Origin: CAYGKP01 sp964350605
GTDB lineage: Bacteria; Bacteroidota; Bacteroidia; Cytophagales; JAAEPT01
Assembly (NCBI GenBank): GCA_964350605.1
Contig: CAYGKP010000068.1
Span: 1 to 11,673 of the forward strand
Length of the DNA stretch: 11,673 nt
Reading direction: 5' to 3'
A program made the translations under genes and the position numbers. Below the pieces are notes generated by a model that did no database searches, had not been told where the DNA came from, and saw only the letters and a list, made by a program, of their open reading frames with translations. Below, piece after piece: positions 1 through 6,391 of this stretch (its first letter is position 1; every line of letters starts with the position of its first letter).

Positions 1-1387
1 ATTCCTCGCGGTAGGCGACATCGACCAAGGTATAGTTCGCGCGGAAACCTTTCTGGTCGATCAGGCAGGCTTCCTGGTAGGCGGCCGTCGCCAGCAGTTC
101 GTTCCCCTCGGCATGATAGGCATCGCCTGCCGCGATTTCCGTGCCCGCTTGCCATTGCTTGTAGGCCACTTGGTTGGACTGCAAAAACAAAATCACTGCT
201 GCAACAACGCCGAACAGGTAGACCCCCAGCAGTGGCAACCGAATCGGTTTGTACATGATCCGCCCGACGGGCTGCCCCTCCATGAAAGGCCGGCGGAAGT
301 TGATCCACACGTAGGGGAGGACCGCCGCCGAAAGCCCGATTTGCAGCATCAGCACGATGTCGGTCTCTGCTTCCAACAACGAGTCATTCACTTGAAACAA
401 GCTCCAACCCACCAGCGATAAACCCATGATCGCCAAGCCGAAATAGATCAGCGCGCCGCCGCCCTGGAAGGTGAGGCCGCCTTTATAAATCTCCTCTTTG
501 TTTTTCCACCCCCAGATGCCCACCAGCGTGCAGAGGGGCAACAGAATGAAGGCACCAATCGCCGCCGTTGGCCCTTCGATGGACTCGTTGGCGTAGAGGA
601 AGGCAAGGATTACGTTGCCCAGGTAGGCCAGCACGAATAGCAAGTAAGGCAGGAGCGGGCCACGCCCCTTGACCGAGCGGATTGAGCCCATCAAACGCAG
701 GAGTGCGAACGGCACCTCGGGCGCAGTTAAAATCGAGAGAAGGACTAGCGCAAAGACCGGCAAGTTCAAGCTGTGGGCTGCCAGTTCGAGCAACCCATCA
801 GCAACCGTTGATTGAGTGGCAACTACGAAGAGCAAAGCACCGCTGAGGGCTAGGTAAACCCCCACTCGAACCAGCAGCTTCACCCGCGTCAAGAAGGCAT
901 AGAACGCAAAGTTCGACAGGCCGTAAGCCGCCAGCACAAGCAAGAGAAAGGTTTTATCCTCCTGGCCGAAGAGGCCGAGGAGCTCCCACTTGCACTTCGA
1001 GAGGGCGTAGAGCACCACCCCGAGGCTGCCGTAGTACACGTAGGTTTTCTGGATCGATGGCAACGCCCCCAGCACCAAGGAAAAACCGAAAAAGACCAAG
1101 CTGACCAGGATGTAGCTGGCCATCGTGTCTACCCCAATGGGACCCGGCACCCGGTAATCGTAGATTACGTAGTAGGGTGCTTCGATCACCATCTGGTGCA
1201 AGTGCTCGGAAAATTCGTAGAGCGGCACGTTGACCGCTTGGCCGCTTTGCAGGGTCAGCCAGGGGGCCAGGTCCTCCAGCTCGCGGGTGGCGCCATAGGC
1301 GAGAAAAGCCAGGGAGAACAGCAGCCCAACGGCTGCAAACAATAATGCCCAGCGCTCGGCGCGGGTCCAGGTGGTCCAGAAAATCAT
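1..1387 (-). CDS. Multi-pass membrane protein with TPR-like C-terminal tail (partial, cut by the left edge)
   Basis: I do not recognise a named family. Reading from the ATG at 1387 gives 462 open codons to the window edge, so the 3' end is missing. The N-terminus begins MIFWTTWTRAERWALLF. About eleven hydrophobic stretches follow, near residues 13-31, 90-109, 115-129, 147-166, 173-191, 207-228, 246-265, 275-293, 310-331, 345-361 and 385-402. A hydrophilic loop lies at roughly 34-88 between the first two. After the last membrane segment, residues 408-450 have the A/G/Y spacing of a tetratricopeptide repeat (around GDAYHAEGNE and AAYQEA), so a soluble protein-binding tail probably continues beyond the edge. 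No catalytic motif is visible. The start lies 10 bp after the gatC stop, so it is probably co-transcribed with plsC and gatC. There is no clear ribosome binding site. The reading frame and membrane nature are seen directly; the TPR call is inference from a single repeat. Confidence 0.85.
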   Translation of the reverse strand, partial: MIFWTTWTRAERWALLFAAVGLLFSLAFLAYGATRELEDLAPWLTLQSGQAVNVPLYEFSEHLHQMVIEAPYYVIYDYRVPGPIGVDTMASYILVSLVFFGFSLVLGALPSIQKTYVYYGSLGVVLYALSKCKWELLGLFGQEDKTFLLLVLAAYGLSNFAFYAFLTRVKLLVRVGVYLALSGALLFVVATQSTVADGLLELAAHSLNLPVFALVLLSILTAPEVPFALLRLMGSIRSVKGRGPLLPYLLFVLAYLGNVILAFLYANESIEGPTAAIGAFILLPLCTLVGIWGWKNKEEIYKGGLTFQGGGALIYFGLAIMGLSLVGWSLFQVNDSLLEAETDIVLMLQIGLSAAVLPYVWINFRRPFMEGQPVGRIMYKPIRLPLLGVYLFGVVAAVILFLQSNQVAYKQWQAGTEIAAGDAYHAEGNELLATAAYQEACLIDQKGFRANYTLVDVAYREE

Positions 1388-1397
1388 GCTCGGTGGT

Positions 1398-1685
1398 CTA
1401 CTCAATGACCTTGGGAACGCGGAAATAGTTGGAATCGTGTTTGGGCGCATTGCGAAGCGCACGATCGTGGTCGATGGGTGCTTTCGGCTCGTCGTTTCGA
1501 AGCACGTTGACCTCCACACTCGGATGGATCAACGGCTTGACCCCCTCGGTATCGATGGCCTTCAATTCGTCCACCCAATCGAGGATTTTGGTCAGCTCGC
1601 GGGCCATCTGCTCGGCCCCCTTGTCGTCGAATTCCAGACGGGCGAGGTGGGCGATGTGGTCGACGGTTTGGCGGTCGATGTTCAT
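1398..1685 (-). CDS. gatC: Asp-tRNA(Asn)/Glu-tRNA(Gln) amidotransferase subunit C
   Basis: A protein of 95 residues, the usual length of GatC. GatC is the small subunit of the GatCAB complex, which converts Glu-tRNA(Gln) and Asp-tRNA(Asn) to the amidated forms in the cytoplasm. It wraps around GatA and holds it to GatB; it has no catalytic site itself. The family signature near residues 8-19 (VDHIAHLARLEF) and the C-terminal segment ending YFRVPKVIE are both clear. The ATG overlaps the TGA of the upstream acyltransferase in an ATGA arrangement, which suggests translational coupling. No gatA or gatB is nearby. That is common, since gat genes are scattered in many bacteria. Confidence 0.95.
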   Translation of the reverse strand: MNIDRQTVDHIAHLARLEFDDKGAEQMARELTKILDWVDELKAIDTEGVKPLIHPSVEVNVLRNDEPKAPIDHDRALRNAPKHDSNYFRVPKVIE

Positions 1686-2428
1686 GCGGAAATCTTATTG
1701 TGGTGGTTGATGACTGCTTGAAGGTCGTGGTAGACTTGGGCTTTCAGCGGTTCGATGTCGTCCATCGTCATGCCTTTGGTGTCGATCGGCGGGAGGGCCT
1801 GCACGAGCCAGCGATGGAAGCGAAGTTCCAATTTCGTTTCGTCCGGAAAAATTTTCCAGTTGAAAGGAATGGCGACTGGCACAATGGACACCCCTAGTTC
1901 GATGGCCATGCGGAAGGCTCCGTCGTAGAATTCCTTCATCTGAGGTGCGCCGGTTTTGGGGATGGTCCCCTCGGGAAACAGAATGACGCTTTGCCCGTTT
2001 CTCAACGCTCGCTTACAATCGGTCATCGCCTTGGAGCGTCCTGCCGCCGAACGGCGGTCGACCAGGGTGTAGTAAAGCTTATAAATCGTCCCGAACAGGG
2101 GCACTTTGCCCACCGATGCTTTGCCCAGAATGGTGAAGTAGCCGGGAATCGACAGAAAGGTCGAGGGGATGTCGAGGAACGAGGTGTGGTTGGCGACATA
2201 GACCCGTGGTTCGTTTCGCTTCGTGCGCAGGTGCTTACGATCAATGAAGCGGAAGGGCATGGCGTAGAACAGCATGATCAGCCAGCCCCACAGACGCACC
2301 AGTTGGTGGCCCCACGGCTTGGTGCGCTTGAACTGCCCGAGGATGTACATCGGGATGAACAGCACGAGTAGCACGCCAAAAAAGACGAGCAGGGCATACA
2401 CAGCGTAAAGGATCCGAAGAAGTCGCAT
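1682..2428 (-). CDS. plsC: 1-acyl-sn-glycerol-3-phosphate acyltransferase (PlsC/LPLAT family)
   Basis: A membrane-bound acyltransferase of 248 residues that probably adds the second acyl chain to lysophosphatidic acid in phospholipid synthesis. An N-terminal hydrophobic segment (about residues 6-30) and a second one (46-58) anchor it. The catalytic HX4D motif is NHTSFLD, with H81 and D86. Motif II includes VDRR (123-126), and motif III is FPEGT (151-155). The fourth block, IVPVAI, is at 182-187. A longer reading from a TTG at 2449 adds seven residues, but that TTG overlaps the promoter-like box at 2447-2454, so I chose the ATG at 2428. The gene is probably the first of an operon with gatC and the membrane protein. 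LPLAT members differ in acceptor, so ornithine-lipid or other lysophospholipid acylation is possible. Confidence 0.85.
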   Translation of the reverse strand: MRLLRILYAVYALLVFFGVLLVLFIPMYILGQFKRTKPWGHQLVRLWGWLIMLFYAMPFRFIDRKHLRTKRNEPRVYVANHTSFLDIPSTFLSIPGYFTILGKASVGKVPLFGTIYKLYYTLVDRRSAAGRSKAMTDCKRALRNGQSVILFPEGTIPKTGAPQMKEFYDGAFRMAIELGVSIVPVAIPFNWKIFPDETKLELRFHRWLVQALPPIDTKGMTMDDIEPLKAQVYHDLQAVINHHNKISA

Positions 2429-2446
2429 GGCGGCCAGAAGGGCGGG

Positions 2447-2454
2447 CAAAGTTA
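2447..2454 (-). promoter_or_regulatory. Bacteroidota-type -7 promoter element upstream of plsC
   Basis: On the minus strand the 8-mer is TAACTTTG, a perfect match to the known Bacteroidota -7 consensus TAnnTTTG, and it is followed by CCCGCC. It begins 10 nt after the metallophosphoesterase stop codon and ends 18 nt before the plsC ATG. A start about 7 nt downstream would give a leader of roughly 12 nt. I see no convincing TTTG -33 box at the usual distance. The sequence is seen; promoter function is inference. Confidence 0.55.
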
Positions 2455-2464
2455 CGCCTTTCCG

Positions 2465-3223
2465 CTAGAGGGCGTGGACTTCGAGTTGCAGGGTTTGCGT
2501 GTCGAACACCGTCACAGCACTGGGGCGGTCAGCACTCGAAAACAGAGCGGGTACACAGCACCAATATTTCTGGTCGGGGTTCAAGGTCACACGTGCGTCA
2601 AAGCCCTCTTGTTCCCAACCGTCTGGGGTGGCGATCACCAGGCCCTCGGGGTGGTAGTGGCCCGAAAAACTCAGCCGACACTGGTGGATCGCCATGTAGC
2701 GAAAATGTTGATCCAGGTAACGGGTTTGTTGGTGGATGCGTGTGGTGGAACCCGAGAAGTCCGGGTAGGCATAGTGCGAGTACATCACCAGCAGTTCCTC
2801 GTGGTGCTTGAGTTCAACTTCATTCAGACTGATCAGGTAGAGGCGGTCGTTTCGGTCCAGGAGGGTGGGTAGTTCGTCCTCGTAGTGCCAAATGCGCTCC
2901 TTGAAAGCCTCGCGACGAGAGAAGTAGTCTTGGCGGTAAAAATTGCGGGGGTACTTGTAGTTGCTCGAATACTTGGGGGTTTTCTCCACCGCATAGAGGT
3001 CATGGTTTCCCGCTACCACCAAGTCGCAATGCTCTTGCACCAGTTGAACGCAACGATGACTGTCGCGGACATCCCAGTAGTGCAAGGCGTTGGGCACTTT
3101 GGAACCCACGATATCGCCCAGGCAAACAATCGAGTCACATTCCAGTCGCTGGAGCAATGCAAGGCCCGCCTCGAGGCGGACCCAATCGTCGTGGCTGTCG
3201 CCGATCAGTCCAATTCGTGCCAT
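2465..3223 (-). CDS. Calcineurin-like metallophosphoesterase
   Basis: A predicted dinuclear-metal phosphoesterase of 252 residues that probably acts in the cytoplasm, as no signal peptide or membrane segment is seen. The full set of metal-binding motifs is present: GDSHDD with D9 and H11, LGD with D37, GNHD at residues 72-75, H150 in MYSHYAYPD, and GHYH at 188-191. The substrate cannot be told from sequence. The family includes nucleotide phosphatases, phosphodiesterases and protein phosphatases. The short insert between GNHD and H150 is rich in Tyr, Arg and charged residues. The frame is open upstream to 3313, but the motif GLIGDSH normally sits at the very N-terminus, so the ATG at 3223 is chosen. 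It is divergent from the ROK kinase. It ends 36 bp before plsC, and that gap carries its own promoter-like box. Confidence 0.88.
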   Translation of the reverse strand: MARIGLIGDSHDDWVRLEAGLALLQRLECDSIVCLGDIVGSKVPNALHYWDVRDSHRCVQLVQEHCDLVVAGNHDLYAVEKTPKYSSNYKYPRNFYRQDYFSRREAFKERIWHYEDELPTLLDRNDRLYLISLNEVELKHHEELLVMYSHYAYPDFSGSTTRIHQQTRYLDQHFRYMAIHQCRLSFSGHYHPEGLVIATPDGWEQEGFDARVTLNPDQKYWCCVPALFSSADRPSAVTVFDTQTLQLEVHAL

Positions 3224-3244
3224 AAAACCAAAAGAGTGGTAGCC

Positions 3245-3266
3245 AGCGGGCGCAAGGTCGCCCGCT
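3245..3266. repeat. GC-rich inverted repeat in the divergent region (operator or 5' leader hairpin)
   Basis: There are two perfect 8-bp arms, AGCGGGCG and CGCCCGCT, separated by the 6-nt loop CAAGGT. The repeat lies between the metallophosphoesterase start (3223) and the ROK kinase start (3334). If the minus-strand -7 box at 3274-3281 is used, transcription would begin at about 3266-3267 and this stem would form at the very 5' end of the metallophosphoesterase mRNA. It could equally be an operator for a dimeric regulator. The symmetry is seen directly; the role is not known. Confidence 0.6.
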
Positions 3267-3273
3267 TCGGTTT

Positions 3274-3281
3274 CAAAACTA
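3274..3281 (-). promoter_or_regulatory. Bacteroidota-type -7 promoter element upstream of the metallophosphoesterase
   Basis: The minus strand reads TAGTTTTG, a perfect TAnnTTTG match, 50 nt before the ATG at 3223. The predicted start, about 7 nt downstream, coincides with the first base of the inverted repeat 3245-3266. No good -33 TTTG box is visible. No TAnnTTTG or TAnnTTCG match was found on the plus strand for the divergent ROK gene. Confidence 0.5.
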
Positions 3282-3333
3282 GGCGGTTTTAACCAACTTG
3301 GCGGCCCACACATCTCTTAGTGAATCACGCATC

Positions 3334-4221
3334 ATGCATCGGATCGGATTTGATTTCGGCGGCACCAAAGTAGAGGCCGTCGCCCTGGACCCCGCAGGGA
3401 AACCCATCGCCAAGCGCCGCGCCCCCAATGGCAAGGAAAAGGGCTACGAATTCGTCCTCAAGAATTTGGAGGAGATGTACGACGCCCTGGTTTCAGAAAT
3501 CAATGGTGCCGAGCACAAGCTGGGTCTTGGCGTACCGGGCATCATCGACCGTCGAAGTCGGGTGCTGAATTTCTCGCCCAACTTGCCCCAACTGGTCGGC
3601 AAGCCGTTCGAGAAAGACCTTGCGGAAGTCTTTGGCCACCCCATTGTGGTTCACAACGACGCGAACTGTTTCGCCATGGCCGAAGCGGCCTTGGGCGCGG
3701 GCAAAGGTTCTGAACTGGTTTTTGGAGTCATCATGGGCACCGGTGTTGGTGGGGGCATCGTTTACAAAGGCGAGGTCATCGAAGGCATGCGCAGCAATGC
3801 CGCCGAGTGGGGCCACTCGACGATCAACTTTAACGGACCCGTCATGTCTGATGGCTTCCCCGGTTCGGTGGAAGGCTATCTTTCGGGGACTGGCGTTCAG
3901 AAACTGTACGAAACGCGCTACAACGAGGCCCTGCCGATGGCTGACATCGTCACCAAGGCACGCTCAGGCGACGCAAAGGCCGCACCCATCTTTGACGAGT
4001 TTTTGGAGCATTTTGGCCACGCAATGGCGAACGTCATTATGTTCCTCGACCCCGATTGCATTGTGATCGGCGGGGGGCTCTCGCACATTGACGAGTTGTA
4101 TTCAGAAGGTCTCAAACGGGTCGAGAAATACGTCCTGAACCAGGACCTCTACACCCCGATTCGCAAGAACGAGTACGGCGATTCGGCGGGGATGTACGGG
4201 GCAGCCATGGCGGGAATTTAG
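3334..4221 (+). CDS. ROK family sugar kinase, fructokinase (Mak)-like, without zinc cysteines
   Basis: A cytoplasmic sugar kinase of 295 residues that probably phosphorylates a hexose with ATP. Visible motifs are the phosphate-binding DFGGTK (7-12), LGVPGIID (65-72), the catalytic Asp109 in HNDAN, GTGVGGG (135-141), AAEWGHSTI with H161, and the C-terminal IGGGLSH. The overall pattern, including the GDSAGMYGAA ending, resembles E. coli Mak as I remember it. The family's zinc motif CxCGxxGCxE is replaced at 171-180 by MSDGFPGSVE, so all three cysteines are lost while the glutamate and the SGTG that follows are kept. The substrate is therefore uncertain. The frame is open from a TTG at 3298, but the ATG at 3334 puts DFGGTK in its normal N-terminal position. 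The saccharopine dehydrogenase-like gene starts on the base after this stop codon. Confidence 0.9.
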   Translation: MHRIGFDFGGTKVEAVALDPAGKPIAKRRAPNGKEKGYEFVLKNLEEMYDALVSEINGAEHKLGLGVPGIIDRRSRVLNFSPNLPQLVGKPFEKDLAEVFGHPIVVHNDANCFAMAEAALGAGKGSELVFGVIMGTGVGGGIVYKGEVIEGMRSNAAEWGHSTINFNGPVMSDGFPGSVEGYLSGTGVQKLYETRYNEALPMADIVTKARSGDAKAAPIFDEFLEHFGHAMANVIMFLDPDCIVIGGGLSHIDELYSEGLKRVEKYVLNQDLYTPIRKNEYGDSAGMYGAAMAGI

Positions 4222-5547
4222 ATGCCGAAGGTTCTGGTTGCTGGTGCGGGCCGCTCGAGTGCGGGCCTGATTGGTCGTTTGGCCGAATGGACGGGCCCTG
4301 AATGGTCCCTGACGGTCATCGACCGCGACCCCAAACGAACTACCGCATTTGCGAGCCAGTATCCGCAGGTGCGATTCATTCTTGCCTCGGCTTCGGAGGG
4401 GAAGGAGCTCGACCGCGAACTATCCGCCTGCGACGCGGTGATTTCTCTTTTGCCCCCAGTTCTGCATGCCGCGTTGGCTACCAAAGCCATCGAGAAGGGT
4501 AAGGCGTTTTTCTCGGCTTCCTATGTCAGCGAGCAGGTCCAGGCCCTTGATGAAAAAGCGAAGCAAGCGGGTGTGCCGCTCTGGATGGAACTCGGCTTCG
4601 ACCCGGGCATTGACCACATGTTAGCCGCGCGGGAGCTGGCTTCCCTGCGTGCGGAGGGTGCACAGATCGAGGGATTCTATTCCTGGGCGGGCGGCTTGGT
4701 CTCCCCTCAGTTCGACAACAATCCCTGGCACTACAAGGTCTCGTGGAACCCGCGGAATGTAGTCCTAGCGGGTCGCGACGGTGCCCACTTTCGCGAGAAT
4801 GGCTACGATTTCCACCTTCCGTACGAAAAGCTGCTTCATCGCTTGTGGACTGTGCCCATCGAGGGACTTGACACCTATCAGGGTTACGCCAACCGCGATT
4901 CGTTGCCGTACGTGAAGGACTACCAGTTGGAAGAGGCGCGGACGGTGATTCGTGGCTCGCTGCGGTTGCCGCCATACCCTGAAGCCTGGCGTCGATTGAT
5001 TGACTTGGGTCTGACCGACCCCGATAAGGCACTAGAGAACAACGGCAGTGAAACAGTTGCCGATATGGTGGCTGCCGCTCTCGGTAAACCTGGGCAGCCA
5101 GCCGCCGAGGTGTTTGCCGAGAAAACAGGCCTGACCCCCAGTCATCCGCATTGGGCGCTTTACGAGCAGCTCGGCTTATTCGTACGCGGTGCGGCCAGCC
5201 CGAATTGGCAGTCGCCCGCTGATCTGCTGGAAGGCTTGTTACGGCGCAACTGGCGGTTGGCCGACCGCGAGACGGACCGCGTGGTGCTCCACACAGTCAT
5301 CGACTATTGGTTAGATGGCGCCCTGCGTCGGCGAACCGTTGGGTTCCACCGCGATGGGACGAGCGAAGCGACCGCGATGGCTACGACGGTTGGGTGGCCC
5401 CTGGCCCATGCGGTGCGCCGCTGGGCGATGGGGGAGTTGCCCGGAACGGGGCTGCTTCGCCCCTTGGGAAAAAAAGAGGCAGACTTGCTGCTGGGCGATC
5501 TGGAGGCCGATGGCCTTGATTTCCAGCGAACTGACGCGCCACACTAG
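4222..5547 (+). CDS. Saccharopine dehydrogenase-like oxidoreductase (LYS9/saccharopine reductase family)
   Basis: A protein of 441 residues with an N-terminal Rossmann fold (VLVAGAGRSSAG, residues 4-15; acidic strand end at VIDRD, 32-36). The saccharopine reductase substrate domain follows. SYVS (100-103) and ELGFDPGIDHM (123-133) are the family hallmarks. Enzymes of this family interconvert saccharopine with aminoadipate semialdehyde and glutamate, using NAD(P). In bacteria the usual proposal is lysine breakdown, but related enzymes make polyamine precursors, so the exact substrate is not settled. The ATG follows directly on the ROK kinase stop, which implies one transcript and translational coupling. 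The metabolic link between the two is not obvious. No lysine-ketoglutarate reductase is in view. Confidence 0.85.
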   Translation: MPKVLVAGAGRSSAGLIGRLAEWTGPEWSLTVIDRDPKRTTAFASQYPQVRFILASASEGKELDRELSACDAVISLLPPVLHAALATKAIEKGKAFFSASYVSEQVQALDEKAKQAGVPLWMELGFDPGIDHMLAARELASLRAEGAQIEGFYSWAGGLVSPQFDNNPWHYKVSWNPRNVVLAGRDGAHFRENGYDFHLPYEKLLHRLWTVPIEGLDTYQGYANRDSLPYVKDYQLEEARTVIRGSLRLPPYPEAWRRLIDLGLTDPDKALENNGSETVADMVAAALGKPGQPAAEVFAEKTGLTPSHPHWALYEQLGLFVRGAASPNWQSPADLLEGLLRRNWRLADRETDRVVLHTVIDYWLDGALRRRTVGFHRDGTSEATAMATTVGWPLAHAVRRWAMGELPGTGLLRPLGKKEADLLLGDLEADGLDFQRTDAPH

Positions 5548-5557
5548 CGCGGATTCT

Positions 5558-5580
5558 GTCCCACCGGACCTGCTTTTTTT
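5558..5580 (+). terminator. Weak candidate intrinsic terminator after the saccharopine dehydrogenase-like gene
   Basis: A short hairpin GTCC-CACC-GGAC (5558-5569), then CTGC and a run of seven T (5574-5580), starts 11 bp after the stop codon. The stem has only four pairs, so this is weak, but the position and T-tract are right. Confidence 0.3.
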
Positions 5581-5592
5581 CGATTTCGGCAG

Positions 5593-5600
5593 AACTTTTG
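5593..5600 (+). promoter_or_regulatory. Weak -7-like element upstream of the small ORF
   Basis: AACTTTTG differs by one base from the TAnnTTTG consensus. It sits 69 nt upstream of the ATG at 5670 and just after the T-tract. If used, the leader would be about 63 nt and would contain the hairpin at 5637-5652. No -33 box is recognised. Confidence 0.25.
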
Positions 5601-5636
5601 CTTCCACTACTCGTTCAAAAACAAAATGGTACCCAA

Positions 5637-5652
5637 TGCAGAGAAATCTGCA
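5637..5652 (+). repeat. Perfect 6-bp hairpin with GAAA tetraloop ahead of the small ORF
   Basis: The sequence TGCAGA-GAAA-TCTGCA forms a perfect 6-bp stem closed by a GNRA-type loop. It is followed by CTTTT and ends 17 nt before the ATG at 5670. It may be a leader hairpin or a short attenuator. The pairing is seen; the function is inference. Confidence 0.5.
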
Positions 5653-5669
5653 CTTTTCCATCAAGCGAT

Positions 5670-5882
5670 ATGAAGGCGAATTTCAACACGATCCGAGTCT
5701 TTGCCCTGGGTCAACAGGGACAAAGCTCACCGACACTCAACCAATTATTGGGCAGTCTGTCCAATTACAAGCTCTACCACTTCGAGCCCGAGACCAGCAT
5801 GCTCCGATTGCTGCAGTTTCGCCCCGACTACATTGTCGATGGCGAACGGGTCATCTCCACCCAAGACCTCCGTTGGAACTAA
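5670..5882 (+). CDS. Small hypothetical protein, 70 residues, possibly a half receiver-like fold
   Basis: I do not recognise this protein. It begins MKANFNTIRVFALG and ends ISTQDLRWN. It has no membrane segment, signal peptide or cysteine. The predicted order is a strand (IRVFALG, 8-14), a helix (SPTLNQLLGSL, 20-30), a strand (YKLYHFE, 33-39), a helix (ETSMLRLLQF, 41-50) and a strand (PDYIVDG, 52-58). That order, and the phrase FRPDYIVDG, recall the first half of a response-regulator receiver domain, where PDlvllD carries the phosphorylated Asp. Here the spacing is one residue short and the acidic pocket near the N-terminus is absent, so it is at most a degenerate relative. The frame is open to a TTG at 5598, but the ATG at 5670 is preferred because the predicted fold begins right after it. 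The gene stands alone, converging on rnhA. Confidence 0.6.
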   Translation: MKANFNTIRVFALGQQGQSSPTLNQLLGSLSNYKLYHFEPETSMLRLLQFRPDYIVDGERVISTQDLRWN

Positions 5883-5923
5883 TGAGAATCGTGATCTTTT
5901 AACGAGCCGGGCCAGCCGCTGAG

Positions 5924-6388
5924 CTATTGCGCCGCGCCGCTCTCGTAGCCCTCGTCGATCAGTAGGCGTGGGCCGCGACAAGCCGCTACCGCCAGTTCGT
6001 CGCAGCGCTCGTTCTCTGCATGCCCGTCGTGGCCCCGCACCCAGCGGAAGCTGACCTTGTGCTTGCGATACGACTTCAAGAACCTCGACCACAAGTCGGG
6101 GTTTTTCTTTTTTGCGTAGCCCTTCTTCTCCCAACCAAACACCCATTTCTGTTCGACCGCATCGACCACGTATTTCGAGTCCGAGATCACCAGGACCGTG
6201 TGGCCGTCCTCCTTCAAGGCTTCCAGCCCGGCGATCACGGCCATGAGCTCCATGCGGTTGTTGGTCGTCAGGCGATAACCCTCGCTGAGTTCTTTTTCGT
6301 GACTGCCCGAGCGCAGGATGGCGCCGTAGCCGCCGGGACCGGGGTTGCCGCTGGCGGCGCCGTCGGTGTAAAGTTCAATGTTGGCCAT
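5924..6388 (-). CDS. rnhA: Ribonuclease HI
   Basis: A protein of 154 residues, the normal length for RNase HI, which cuts the RNA strand of RNA/DNA hybrids in the cytoplasm (R-loops, Okazaki primers). The four metal-binding acidic residues are in place: D9 in YTDGAASGNPGPGGYG, E47 in NNRMELMA, D70 in VISDSKYVV and D130 in NERCDELA. The catalytic His is H120 in VRGHDGHAENE. The basic handle region (KKGYAKKKN, 88-96) is also present. The last 20 or so residues form a short tail beyond the core. The start lies 3 bp after the aminotransferase stop, so this is the third gene of the aroQ operon. No Shine-Dalgarno is seen. Confidence 0.96.
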   Translation of the reverse strand: MANIELYTDGAASGNPGPGGYGAILRSGSHEKELSEGYRLTTNNRMELMAVIAGLEALKEDGHTVLVISDSKYVVDAVEQKWVFGWEKKGYAKKKNPDLWSRFLKSYRKHKVSFRWVRGHDGHAENERCDELAVAACRGPRLLIDEGYESGAAQ

Positions 6389-6391
6389 GTG

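Noticed and set aside
3298..3333. Extended ROK kinase start at TTG 3298
   Set aside because: It would add 12 residues before the DFGGTK motif that normally lies at the N-terminus; the ATG at 3334 fits the family.
4526..5032. 168-codon minus-strand frame inside the saccharopine dehydrogenase-like gene
   Set aside because: Very rich in Arg, Pro and Ser, typical of an antisense shadow, with no motif.
5315..5902. 195-codon plus-strand frame covering the end of the saccharopine dehydrogenase-like gene and the small ORF
   Set aside because: It overlaps the conserved C-terminus of the dehydrogenase in another frame, its residue composition is that of a shadow frame (rich in Arg, Pro, Ser and Trp), and it lacks any recognisable domain.
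5883..5923. Bidirectional terminator between the small ORF and rnhA
   Set aside because: The 41-bp gap has a partly symmetric GC stretch (GAGCCGGGCCAGC) but no T-tract on the appropriate side on either strand, so I could not support a terminator.
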